Assembly (NCBI RefSeq): GCF_001746205.1
Contig: NZ_MDCO01000006.1
Location: 62,001 to 126,000 of the forward strand
From: Brachyspira hampsonii
GTDB taxonomy: Bacteria > Spirochaetota > Brachyspiria > Brachyspirales > Brachyspiraceae
Direction: 5' to 3'
DNA: 64,000 nt
The notes under the pieces are model-generated. The model did not search any database, was not told the origin of the DNA, and saw only the letters and a program-made list of their open reading frames with translations. The translations under genes and the position numbers were made by a program. Of the stretch, positions 19,028-26,803 are shown one piece after another. Position 1 is the first letter of the stretch. The number at the start of each line of letters is the position of its first letter.

Positions 19028-20137
19028 TTAATAATTTAAATAGTATTCCAAAAATAAATCATCATCTATTTTTGTTATATCGCCGCCTATAAGTTTAAAA
19101 GCATTATTCGGATCATCTATCCCTTCGCCGCCTATAGGGCTTTTCGCTTTAATGCCTCCAAATATTTTTGGTGCTATATAAACTAAAACCTTATTTACCA
19201 ATTTTTCCTCTATCAAACTAGCATGCAAAGAAGCACCTCCCTCTACATACACACTATCAATATTTTTCTCTTCGCCTAATATTTTCATTAATTCTTTTAA
19301 GTTTACTCTTCCATTATCACTTTCTGTTTTTATTATTTCAATTCCTAAACTTTCAAGCTCTTTTATTTTTTTATCATCATTACTAATAGTAGCTATAAAA
19401 GTTTTTATTTCTTTTGCAGTTTTACAAATATTAGAGTTTAAATCTATTTTTAGAGAACTGTCTAAAATTATCCTTATAGGGTTTCTAGTATTTGGAAGTC
19501 TGCAATTAAGAGTAGGATTATCTTCTATTACAGTATTTATTCCTACCATTATGGCAGAGTATTTATTTCTAAATCTATGAGAATGCTCTCTTGCTTTTTC
19601 TGAAGTTATCCATTTTGACTTTCCACTTACTGTAGCAATTTTACCGTCAATAGTCATAGCATATTTCATCACAACAAAAGGTATTTTATTTGCTATATAG
19701 TAGAAAAAAACTTCATTTAATTTTCTGCACTCTTCTTCAAGTACATTAACTATCACCTCAATTCCAGCATCTTTTAATTTTTTTATGCCATTACCTGCAA
19801 CTTTAGGATTAGAATCAACACAGCCTATAACAACTTTTTTTATTTTATTTTTTATAATAGCATCAGCACAAGGAGGAGTTTTACCATAATGTGAACAAGG
19901 CTCTAAAGTTACATATATAGCAGCCCCTTCAACATCTTCTCCTTTTTTTTGGGCATCAAGAAAGGCATTAATTTCTGCATGATTTTCACCATATTTTTGA
20001 TGATAACCTATACCTATAACTTTATCATCTTTCACTATTACAGCACCAACCAAAGGATTAGGACTAGTAAATCCTTCTCCTTTTTTTGCTTCTTCAATAG
20101 CCATTCTCATATATTTTTCATGCATATTTTCTTGCAT
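19028..20137 (-). CDS. ribD: Riboflavin biosynthesis deaminase/reductase
   Basis: 369 residues, normal for the bifunctional enzyme. The N-terminal zinc deaminase domain has NPLVGAVIV, HAEINAF, and PCSHYGKTPPCADAIIKN (His, Cys, Cys ligands). The C-terminal reductase domain has VVMKYAMTIDGKIAT, KWITSEKAREHSHRFRNKY, VGINTVIEDNPTLNCRL and VYVEGGASLHASLI. It carries out the deamination and side-chain reduction steps after GTP cyclohydrolase II. As first gene after the FMN riboswitch and its terminator, its expression should drop when FMN is plentiful. Confidence 0.95.
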   Translation of the reverse strand: MQENMHEKYMRMAIEEAKKGEGFTSPNPLVGAVIVKDDKVIGIGYHQKYGENHAEINAFLDAQKKGEDVEGAAIYVTLEPCSHYGKTPPCADAIIKNKIKKVVIGCVDSNPKVAGNGIKKLKDAGIEVIVNVLEEECRKLNEVFFYYIANKIPFVVMKYAMTIDGKIATVSGKSKWITSEKAREHSHRFRNKYSAIMVGINTVIEDNPTLNCRLPNTRNPIRIILDSSLKIDLNSNICKTAKEIKTFIATISNDDKKIKELESLGIEIIKTESDNGRVNLKELMKILGEEKNIDSVYVEGGASLHASLIEEKLVNKVLVYIAPKIFGGIKAKSPIGGEGIDDPNNAFKLIGGDITKIDDDLFLEYYLNY

Positions 20138-20209
20138 AATACAAATACTCTTTTATTTTTTAATCTTGGGGTTTTATTTTGGCGGATTTTTGACTTGTAA
20201 ACAAAAAAA

Positions 20210-20237
20210 CTCTAAATGTTAAAAATAACAATTAGAG
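20210..20237 (-). terminator. Riboswitch-controlled terminator (expression platform)
   Basis: On the minus strand: CTCTAA-T-TGTTA paired with TAACA-T-TTAGAG across a T-T mismatch, followed by seven T residues (20203-20209). It lies 34 bases after the FMN aptamer and 66 bases before ribD, where a transcription-attenuation terminator is expected. Confidence 0.82.
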
Positions 20238-20270
20238 CTATCATTTTATGTAGTAGTTTACATTAATTTT

Positions 20271-20397
20271 ATCTTCTACCATCCAGACTTTAACTGTCGG
20301 TTTTGGAATTGCACCAAATCTGCAATTTTGAATTAAGAAACATCAAAAAAGCTCGCGGACTTTACCGCCGGTATGGAATTTCACCTAGCCCCGAAGA
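20271..20397 (-). promoter_or_regulatory. FMN riboswitch (RFN element)
   Basis: Minus-strand reading shows the conserved RFN segments in order: CTTCGGGGCTAGGTGAAATT, CCATACCGGCGGTAAAGTCC, GCGAGC, a variable AT-rich arm, GATTTGGTGCAATTCC, AAAACCGACAGTTAAAGTC, and TGGATGGTAGAAGAT. These are the hallmark junction sequences that bind FMN. A terminator hairpin follows, so ligand binding should switch off transcription of ribD-ribE-ribBA. Confidence 0.97.
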
Positions 20398-20411
20398 TTT
20401 ATTATATTAAT

Positions 20412-20440
20412 ATTATAATACAAATATTTGCTATTGTCAA
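20412..20440 (-). promoter_or_regulatory. Consensus sigma-70 promoter for the rib operon
   Basis: Minus strand: perfect TTGACA (20435-20440), 17-base spacer and perfect TATAAT (20412-20417). Transcription would start about 8 bases before the FMN aptamer. It lies directly after the phosphatase stop codon. Confidence 0.88.
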
Positions 20441-20457
20441 GTTATTTCACTATAATA

Positions 20458-20910
20458 CTAAAAACTCATTATTTCATACCAATAATTATCAAAATATCTG
20501 TACATTCCCATTCCCGGCGAATAATAAGTATATATCTCATGGAAATCTCTTAAAGCATCTTTAAATGAAGTATTATCAATATAGCCTTTTCTTGCCATAT
20601 AAAGAAGTGCTATAGACGGAGATCTGGACATACCAAAATTACAATGAACTAACACTTCCATATCATTTATATGTTCATCTATAAACTCCATAGCTCTTTT
20701 TATCATAGGAAAAGCATATTCAAAAGATAAACTGCTTATATCAAGTAAATTTAAATATAAGTCATTATTACTCTGATAAACTTTTTTATCACCTATATTT
20801 CCTCTTATGCCTCTTACAAAACAGCTTTGGCAGGCATGAACTATAGCTCCTTTAAACTCAGAACAGTCTCTGTCATCTCCTACATATAAATTTTTGTATA
20901 TTTGTTTCAT
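20458..20910 (-). CDS. Dual-specificity-type protein phosphatase
   Basis: 150 residues starting at the ATG at 20910 (MKQIYKNLYVGDDRDCS). TTGGAG 9 bases upstream is the ribosome site; the longer frame using that TTG as start is not needed. The active-site loop VHCNFGMSRSPSIALLYMA (residues 96-114) has the CX5R signature, with the general-acid region likely LLDISSLSFEYAF near 70. The compact size matches single-domain DSP enzymes, which remove phosphate from Tyr or Ser/Thr. The substrate is unknown. It lies just upstream of the rib promoter on the same strand, but no functional link is evident. Confidence 0.88.
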   Translation of the reverse strand: MKQIYKNLYVGDDRDCSEFKGAIVHACQSCFVRGIRGNIGDKKVYQSNNDLYLNLLDISSLSFEYAFPMIKRAMEFIDEHINDMEVLVHCNFGMSRSPSIALLYMARKGYIDNTSFKDALRDFHEIYTYYSPGMGMYRYFDNYWYEIMSF

Positions 20911-21439
20911 AATAAAAAACTCCAATAAATTTTACATTATAATTAAATAATTTAAATTGTCAATTTTGTTTCACATATTATTAAATATAACAAATAATAA
21001 TCAAATTAATATTTATTGAATAATTATTCCATTATTATAGAGTATGAAAATTTATATATTTAAATGATGTATTAACAATCTATACGCACGGTAAAAAATC
21101 ATATAATAATAAATATATTTATATTATATGTTATTGCTTTAAATTAAAAATTATTTAATCGTGCGGTAATTACATAACAAATAAAAAAACATTTGGGTGG
21201 GTGTCTTTATTTATAATTTAAACAAAAAATATCAAATAATTTGTAATGCAAAATAAGATTATAAAATCTTGAGGGTGGGGTTCTAATAAACTTTTTTAAA
21301 ATTATTTACACTTGCCCGCCCTTTAGTTTTATTATTTAAATAGTTAATTTTATTTTTTATTTCTTTAAAGTTTAAACTGAAAAATTAACGCCCGCCCAAA
21401 TTTTATTTAAATTGTAATTAACACACCTAAAATTAAAAA
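20911..21439. repeat. Gene-free region with G/C-rich inverted-repeat modules
   Basis: About 530 bases. AT-rich DNA with spaced G/C words: ACGCACGGTAAA near 21084, CGTGCGGTAA near 21160, TTTGGGTGGGTGTC near 21192, GAGGGTGGGG near 21271, TTGCCCGCCCTTTAG near 21304 and ACGCCCGCCCAAATTTT near 21389. AGGGTGGG can pair with CCCGCCCT, and CGCACG with CGTGCG, so the region can form a series of hairpins. The same words occur in the intergenic DNA at 4.8-5.05 kb and 30.2-30.65 kb. No ORF of note. Confidence 0.55.
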
Positions 21440-22471
21440 TCATTTTAAATTATCTTTGAAGAATTGAGACAATTTTTCAAAAGGGATTAAATCTGTTCTG
21501 TCATAGAGATCAACATGATTAGCATTAGGTATTATGATTAACTCTTTTGGTTCTTTAGCTTTTTTATACGCATCTTCGCTGAAATATCTTGAATGAGCTT
21601 TTTCTCCTGCTATAAAAAGTATAGGTCTTGGAGATATAATATCAATATTTTCCAAAGGATAATAATTCATCAAGCTAATACTGCTTATAACAGACATAGC
21701 AGTTGTAGCACGAGGGTGAAAACCTCTTTTTGTACGGTAATAGCTGTAGAACTCTTTTGCTATATCTGGAGAGTTTTCATCTATAGTTTCAGGAGTACCT
21801 ATTTGAAATTGTTTTTCTCCGCCATTATATTCATTCCATCTTTGCATGGAAGCCGCTTCAATCATTTTTTTTCTCTCTTCATCGCTTACAGAGTCATTTA
21901 TTCCCTGACGAGCTGCTCTTCCCATATCATACATACTTGCTGTAGCTATAGCTTTTATTCTGCTGTCAATTTGAGCGGCACTTAAAACAAAACTTCCACT
22001 TCCGCATATTCCTATAGCTCCTATCTCGTCTCTGTCAACATAGTTTAATGAACCTATAAAATCTACTGCAGCACTGAAATCTTCTGCAAATGCCTCTGGT
22101 GAAGCCGTATAATGAGGAGAGCCTCCACTTTCTCCGTTGTATGATGCATCAAATGCTATAGTAATAAAGCCTCTCTCTGCCATAGCCTGAGCATATACTC
22201 CGGCAGCCTGTTCTTTTACTGCTCCATATGGACCTCCTATAACTAATGCCTTATATTTTTGATTGGTATTAATATCTATAGGTGTGTATAAGTCCGCTAC
22301 TATATTTATACCTAGTCTGTTATAAAATGATACCTTTTTTACATTTACTTTGTCGCTCTTTTTGAAAGTTTTATCCCATTGTAATGTATTATTCTGTGCC
22401 ATAATACTTCCTATAGGAAAAAGCATATATGCTGAAAATAATAAAGCTTTTTTTAAAATATTTTTAAACAT
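21440..22471 (-). CDS. Exported alpha/beta hydrolase, dienelactone-hydrolase-like
   Basis: 343 residues. The N-terminus MFKNILKKALLFSAYMLFPI is hydrophobic and ends in SIMAQ, a likely signal peptide cleavage site. KVSFYNRLGINIVADLYTPI starts the hydrolase fold. The nucleophile elbow is GAIGICGSGSF, with Cys rather than Ser, as in dienelactone hydrolases. FIAGEKAHSRYFSED and IPNANHVDLYDR probably supply the acid and the catalytic His. The substrate is unknown. It shares about half its residues by eye with the lipoprotein hydrolase at 26804-27898. It is divergent from a LysR regulator, with a LysR-type palindrome 85 bases upstream of its start. Confidence 0.82.
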   Translation of the reverse strand: MFKNILKKALLFSAYMLFPIGSIMAQNNTLQWDKTFKKSDKVNVKKVSFYNRLGINIVADLYTPIDINTNQKYKALVIGGPYGAVKEQAAGVYAQAMAERGFITIAFDASYNGESGGSPHYTASPEAFAEDFSAAVDFIGSLNYVDRDEIGAIGICGSGSFVLSAAQIDSRIKAIATASMYDMGRAARQGINDSVSDEERKKMIEAASMQRWNEYNGGEKQFQIGTPETIDENSPDIAKEFYSYYRTKRGFHPRATTAMSVISSISLMNYYPLENIDIISPRPILFIAGEKAHSRYFSEDAYKKAKEPKELIIIPNANHVDLYDRTDLIPFEKLSQFFKDNLK

Positions 22472-22555
22472 TATAATATCCTCCGTCTAATTGTTATAGT
22501 TATAGAATATAGTAATTAATTAAGTATAGCAAATATTTATTATTTATGAATATTT

Positions 22556-22570
22556 ATACTTTTTAGGTAT
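22556..22570. promoter_or_regulatory. Candidate LysR operator (ATAC-N7-GTAT)
   Basis: ATACTTTTTAGGTAT, a T-N11-A palindrome of LysR type, lies between the divergent hydrolase and LysR genes: 85 bases from the hydrolase start and 52 from the regulator start. The same palindrome, with the identical 7-base spacer in reverse orientation, is at 28583-28597 and again 85 bases upstream of its gene. Confidence 0.72.
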
Positions 22571-22622
22571 TGATTAAAAACTGATAATTCTGTATTATAA
22601 TAAATAAAGGAGATTTAAATAT

Positions 22623-23513
22623 ATGGAGATAAGAGCTTTAAAATATTTTTTAACTACAGTAAGAGAAGGAAACATCACAAAGGCTGCAAAATATCTTAAT
22701 TTAACACAGCCTAATTTATCGCGTCAGATAAACATGCTAGAAAGAGATATAGGGCATAAATTATTTGAAAGAAAACATAATAATATAGAGCTTACTCCAG
22801 AGGGTATTTTACTTAAAAAAAGAGCAGAAGAAATATTAAATATGATAGATAAAACAAGGGCTGAGTTCAATTTTACTGATGAATTAATAGCAGGCGATAT
22901 ATTTATAGGGGCAGGGGAGACTTGGGCTATTGCATTGCTTGCCTCTATTATGCGGGATATGCAAAAAGACTATCCTCATATAAAATATAATATTTACAGC
23001 GGAAATTCTGAAGATATTACGGAGAAGCTAGACAAAGGATTATTAGATTTCGGTGTATTGATAGATCCTGCCGATTTGTCAAAATATGATTATTTAAAAA
23101 TGCCTGCCAAAGATACTTGGGGTATTATTATGAGAAGAGATTCAAAGCTGGCACAAAAAAAGTATATAGTAAAAAAAGATTTATATAATATTCCATTAAT
23201 AGTATCAAGACAGACTATTCAAAATGATATGCAGAATAATGATTTTTTAAAATGGTTGGGAGGAAGTTTAAGCGGTTTAGAGATAGCTGCTACTTATAAT
23301 TTAATTTACAATGCATTGATTATGGTACGCGAGGGTATGGGGTATGCTTTTGCTTTGGATAGGCTCATAGATAATATGCATAATGAAGATATATGTTTTT
23401 TGCCATTAAAGCCTAAATTAGAATCTGGTCTTAATGTTGTATGGAAGAAAAATCAGGAGTTTTCAAGGGCTTCAAAAATATTTTTGGAAAGAATGAATAA
23501 AAGTTTTTTATAA
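22623..23513 (+). CDS. LysR-family transcriptional regulator
   Basis: 296 residues. The N-terminal winged helix-turn-helix MEIRALKYFLTTVREGNITK, AAKYLNLTQPNLSRQINMLE and ERDIGHKLFERKHNNIELT are classic LysR. The effector domain follows (residues 90-290). It is divergent from the exported hydrolase and very probably controls it through the palindrome between them. A matching palindrome before the acetyltransferase/hydrolase operon at 28.5 kb points to a second target. AAAGGAG lies before the ATG. The inducer cannot be inferred. Confidence 0.93.
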   Translation: MEIRALKYFLTTVREGNITKAAKYLNLTQPNLSRQINMLERDIGHKLFERKHNNIELTPEGILLKKRAEEILNMIDKTRAEFNFTDELIAGDIFIGAGETWAIALLASIMRDMQKDYPHIKYNIYSGNSEDITEKLDKGLLDFGVLIDPADLSKYDYLKMPAKDTWGIIMRRDSKLAQKKYIVKKDLYNIPLIVSRQTIQNDMQNNDFLKWLGGSLSGLEIAATYNLIYNALIMVREGMGYAFALDRLIDNMHNEDICFLPLKPKLESGLNVVWKKNQEFSRASKIFLERMNKSFL

Positions 23514-23600
23514 TATAATATTGCTTTATTAAATTGTTTTCAATAATAAATATGTGCAGCTTTATATACTGAAATTATTTTATCTATATATTTTTCGGTC

Positions 23601-23626
23601 AATAAAGTTATTTAAATAACTTTATT
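23601..23626. terminator. 26-bp perfect palindrome after lysR
   Basis: AATAAAGTTATTT (23601-23613) is followed directly by its reverse complement (23614-23626) and then TAAAAAATTAA. It may end the lysR transcript, although the stem is AT-rich and the downstream T-tract is poor. It lies 14 bases before the -35 box of the next gene, so an operator role for the barrel protein gene is an alternative. Confidence 0.45.
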
Positions 23627-23640
23627 TAAAAAATTAATCT

Positions 23641-23668
23641 TTGACAAATTATCATTTTTTTATATAAT
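23641..23668 (+). promoter_or_regulatory. Consensus sigma-70 promoter for the barrel protein gene
   Basis: Perfect TTGACA (23641-23646), 16-base spacer and perfect TATAAT (23663-23668), 29 bases before the ATG. Both boxes are consensus, suggesting strong expression. Confidence 0.85.
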
Positions 23669-23697
23669 TTTATTATAATAAATTGAGGATATTATTT

Positions 23698-24423
23698 ATG
23701 AAACATCTAAAAAAAATTTTATTAATTACATGTGCTTTATTAGCATTTAATTCATATTCTTTTGCTAAAGGAAGTTTTGAAGCTATATTGAATGTACCAG
23801 TAGGTATGTCGTTCGGCGGGGGAGATGGAAACGATATTTTTTCAAAAATAGGGTTTGATTCTGGTGTTAATGTAAAACTTGGGTATATGTTTGTCTTTAA
23901 TAAATGGGCTTTCAGCATACTTGGAGATATAGGATATAGCTATGACAGTTATAAAATTTATAGCTCATCATCTGTATTAGGTGATACTGTTAGTACAAAA
24001 GACAGCATGTATATACATGGATTTCAAATTGGGGTGCTTCCTAAATTTAATTTTGGGGCATTTTCTTTAGGTATAGGTATTGGTGTTAAAGTGCCTTTTG
24101 CATTAACCCATGACTACGAGAAAACATATAGAACTTCTAGCGGTACAGAAACAACTGTAACTCATAATGAGAATTTTTATGGAAATAATATAGGTAAATT
24201 ATTAAAAAGTGATGTTATACCTTATTTTAAAGTTACATTTGAATATTCTATTTATTTCAATGAGAAAATTGCTTTTAATATTGGAGCTTATTTAGGATAT
24301 GATTTTAATATTGAGAAGGAAAATATTATTTATGATTCCTATTTTTATGATTGGTATAAAAGTAAAATTGATACATTTGATATTGGTTTACAGTTTGGCT
24401 TGAGGTTTACTCCGCAGCTTTAA
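23698..24423 (+). CDS. Outer-membrane beta-barrel protein
   Basis: 241 residues from the ATG at 23698, which follows GAGG by 9 bases; the frame extends upstream to a TTG without support. Signal peptide MKHLKKILLITCALLAFNSY-SFA is cleaved after residue 23 or so. The mature protein alternates hydrophobic and polar residues with many Gly and Tyr (LGYMFVFNKWAFSILGDIGY; FSLGIGIGVKVPF; IAFNIGAYLGYDFN) and ends FDIGLQFGLRFTPQL, as expected for an 8- to 10-stranded barrel. It is probably a surface-exposed porin-like or adhesin-type protein; the exact family is not recognised. It has a strong promoter. Confidence 0.8.
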   Translation: MKHLKKILLITCALLAFNSYSFAKGSFEAILNVPVGMSFGGGDGNDIFSKIGFDSGVNVKLGYMFVFNKWAFSILGDIGYSYDSYKIYSSSSVLGDTVSTKDSMYIHGFQIGVLPKFNFGAFSLGIGIGVKVPFALTHDYEKTYRTSSGTETTVTHNENFYGNNIGKLLKSDVIPYFKVTFEYSIYFNEKIAFNIGAYLGYDFNIEKENIIYDSYFYDWYKSKIDTFDIGLQFGLRFTPQL

Positions 24424-24428
24424 TCAGA

Positions 24429-24508
24429 TTATAATCGCCTGCTAAAGATTGGCATTTGATAAAAAATGTAATTATTGTCTTTCCTTATACAATTGCAGGC
24501 GGTTACAA
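24429..24508 (+). repeat. 14-bp inverted repeat with 52-base loop
   Basis: TTATAATCGCCTGC (24429-24442) pairs with GCAGGCGGTTACAA (24495-24508) with one mismatch and one G-U pair. No T-tract follows. It lies directly after the barrel gene and before a remnant restriction-modification gene. It could be a stabilising hairpin, or the ends of a small lost element. Confidence 0.4.
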
Positions 24509-24527
24509 TATTATTTGATACTTTTAA

Positions 24528-24746
24528 ACAATAAAAATCAATTATTATCAATATTTCTATAATATAATTGAAGAAGTATACAATTATTCAATCGGAGGCT
24601 GCAAGCCTATAGAAAAATATATAAAGGCTCATGAAACTCTTACTCTTAATGACATTAGGCATATACATAAAGTTATTGCCGTTATTGGAAAGACTATTGA
24701 GCTTCAAGGCAGTATTGATGAGGTTTATAAGAGAATTGATAATTAA
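24528..24746 (+). pseudogene. Remnant: C-terminus of a type ISP-like restriction/methyltransferase protein
   Basis: A 72-codon open stretch without a start codon that ends in TAA. It encodes FYNIIEEVYNYSIGGCKPIE, then KYIKAHETLTLNDIRHIHKV and IAVIGKTIELQGSIDEVYKR. This pattern (YxxGGxxxxxKYLK..., LTxxDIxHxxKVxxxxxxTIxLQ) resembles the C-terminal specificity region of single-chain DNA methyltransferase/restriction proteins. The rest of the gene is gone; DNA upstream shows no related coding. It sits 100 bases before an RloA/RloB-like pair, which fits a decayed restriction locus. Family recognition is from memory and moderate. Confidence 0.55.
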
Positions 24747-24846
24747 AAAATACTAGACTTAATCTATATATGATAAAATTTATTATATAAAAATATTTTT
24801 TATTCCGAAATATATAATAGTTTTTTATAGTAAAGTGGGAAAATAA

Positions 24847-26094
24847 ATGCTTGTAAGTTTTAGTGCCAAGAACTATAAATCATTTTATGATGAAGTTACT
24901 CTTGATATGCGTATAGAAGTTAATGACAAGAGCAGAGAAGAAGTAGAAAATAATCCTTTTGTATATAAAATAAATGATGATTATATATCCAAATTATGCA
25001 TACTATACGGACATAATGGAAGCGGAAAATCTAATTTATTAAATGCCATTCGATATTTAACTAATGTTAATATATATCATGATACCCCTGCAAATTATAA
25101 ATATTTATTTATACCAAATATGATTTATGGTAAAGATGAAAATACAGAATTCACATTAGAATTTTATTATAATAATATTTTATTTTTCTATAAAATAATA
25201 TTAGATAATAAAAATAAAAAAATAGAATATGAATTGTTAAAAGAAAATAATAATATAGTCTTTGAAAGAAATAATAGTAATATAGTAAATGGAAATGACT
25301 TTTTTATCAATATTAAAGGTATACCAAATCAAATTACAGTTATGGCATATTGTTATAGTGTTGACGATTATAGAAAAAATATAAAAAACTATCAAAATAT
25401 ATTTGTAAAAAATTTTTTTTCATATGCATTCATAAATTTTTCAGAAGCATTGTTTAGTGATATTGATAATGTATATTCTATATTAAAGAATTCAGGACTT
25501 TGGAATATATATAAAAAACTTATCTCTCTTGCTGATGTAGGGATAGATGATATAAAAGTTATTGAAAATAATAATTATAAAATAAGTACTAATTATATGG
25601 AAAATGTTTTATTTGAACGAAATAAATACAAATTAATTTCCATTCATAAAGATTATGAAGCCGATTTTAGAAAAGTAGAGTCTGATGGGACAAAAAATTA
25701 TGCTAATAATTTATTTGGCATTTTAGGTGCTTTAAGAAGCGGAATTTTATGTGTACTAGATGAATTTCAAGGTGTGCAATCTGAACTTTTAGAGCTTGTT
25801 ATAAGTTTGTTTCAAAAAAATATGTTTGAAGATTTGGATAATCCTACAGCTCAATTAATATTATCCACTCATGATACAAATTTAATGAGCCTTAAAAATA
25901 CATTGTTAAATCATTATTGGTTTATAAACAAAGAAGATAATAAAAGCGAATTATACTGTGCTTCTGATTTTGAAGATTTAAAAAGAGATGATTTAGAAAA
26001 AGAGTATAAAAGAAACAGCTTAAAAGCAAAGTACAACTCCAGATTATTTGAAGTTCCTTCAAAGTTTTTTATTGATGAGGATATAAATAAATGA
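24847..26094 (+). CDS. AAA ATPase, RloA-like (AAA_15/AAA_21)
   Basis: 415 residues. The N-terminal LVSFSAKNYKSFYDEVTLDM is the standard strand-loop opening of this SMC-like ATPase family. Walker A LYGHNGSGKSN is near residue 57, Walker B GILCVLDEFQG near 300, and switch motif LILSTHDTNLMSL near 340. The middle is long and Asn/Lys-rich. Its stop overlaps the start of a nuclease-like gene by 4 bases (ATGA), and such ATPase+RloB pairs are found next to restriction systems as restriction-linked ORFs. The remnant methyltransferase upstream agrees. An anti-phage role is likely, not proven. Confidence 0.8.
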   Translation: MLVSFSAKNYKSFYDEVTLDMRIEVNDKSREEVENNPFVYKINDDYISKLCILYGHNGSGKSNLLNAIRYLTNVNIYHDTPANYKYLFIPNMIYGKDENTEFTLEFYYNNILFFYKIILDNKNKKIEYELLKENNNIVFERNNSNIVNGNDFFINIKGIPNQITVMAYCYSVDDYRKNIKNYQNIFVKNFFSYAFINFSEALFSDIDNVYSILKNSGLWNIYKKLISLADVGIDDIKVIENNNYKISTNYMENVLFERNKYKLISIHKDYEADFRKVESDGTKNYANNLFGILGALRSGILCVLDEFQGVQSELLELVISLFQKNMFEDLDNPTAQLILSTHDTNLMSLKNTLLNHYWFINKEDNKSELYCASDFEDLKRDDLEKEYKRNSLKAKYNSRLFEVPSKFFIDEDINK

Positions 26095-26726
26095 GGAAGA
26101 AACAAATACTAAATATTTTAAATAATAAAAAATATTATTTATATTGTTTTTCACCAGGGGAAACCGAATTTGAATATTTCAAAAAATATGTAAATGAAAA
26201 ACTTAATGATAAAATAAAATATCATGGTTATGCTCAAACACATCAATTAAGTGCAAATATTAAAGATGATGAACAAAAAAATAAAGAAATAAATAAAATA
26301 GTAGATTTTATAACAAATAGAACTTCAACTATGAATGAATATGGTTTGGGAAAAATAATTGTGTTTATAACTGACTGTGATAATGCTGAACTTAACCATG
26401 TAGAAGATTTAAGAAAAAAATTTAATAAGTGTCTGCAATTATACGGCAATATTAATTCTAGTATATTTATACTTAATTATCAGGCATTGGAAAGCTGGCT
26501 TGAATATTATTATGATGAAAGAAAAGATAAACAAATAATTAAAGATGATGTATTTAAACATTGGGATAAAGTATTTCAAAACAATCATGATAAGGCTGTA
26601 AATAAATATTTAAAAGAACATAATCAAAAAGTGCCTAATTATTCAGATATACATACTAAAAGCTATTCAGATTTTCCTTATGCTTTTAAATATTTAGAAG
26701 AACTTGAAATTAATAAAAATAGTTGA
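26091..26726 (+). CDS. RloB-like TOPRIM-fold protein, partner of the ATPase
   Basis: 211 residues. YCFSPGETEFEYFKKYV (residues 18-34) resembles the Glu-containing first motif of RloB proteins (usually EGxTExxYF). IVFITDCDNAEL near 92 gives the Asp-x-Asp motif, and LNYQALESWLEYYYDE near 130 matches the family's conserved FExWLL segment. The Gly-Glu-Thr-Glu has SPG in place of the usual xEG, so it is somewhat divergent. It overlaps the ATPase stop codon by 4 bases, which implies coupled translation. It probably acts as the nuclease effector of the pair. A terminator follows. Confidence 0.7.
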   Translation: MRKKQILNILNNKKYYLYCFSPGETEFEYFKKYVNEKLNDKIKYHGYAQTHQLSANIKDDEQKNKEINKIVDFITNRTSTMNEYGLGKIIVFITDCDNAELNHVEDLRKKFNKCLQLYGNINSSIFILNYQALESWLEYYYDERKDKQIIKDDVFKHWDKVFQNNHDKAVNKYLKEHNQKVPNYSDIHTKSYSDFPYAFKYLEELEINKNS

Positions 26727-26746
26727 TTTTGAGAGATATATAATAA

Positions 26747-26780
26747 AAAACTCCCAAGAAAATTAATACTTGAGAGTTTT
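26747..26780. terminator. Bidirectional rho-independent terminator
   Basis: AAAACTC-C-CAAG pairs with CTTG-A-GAGTTTT around a 10-base loop (26747-26758 and 26769-26780), with A/T runs on both sides. It lies between the RloB-like gene (+) and the hydrolase gene (-) and can end both. Confidence 0.83.
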
Positions 26781-26803
26781 ATTAATTAATGATTAGATGT
26801 ATA

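Noticed and set aside
21593-21985. 130-residue plus-strand frame inside the exported hydrolase
   Set aside because: Antisense to a well-conserved enzyme gene, with atypical Ser/Phe/Arg-rich composition and no start context.
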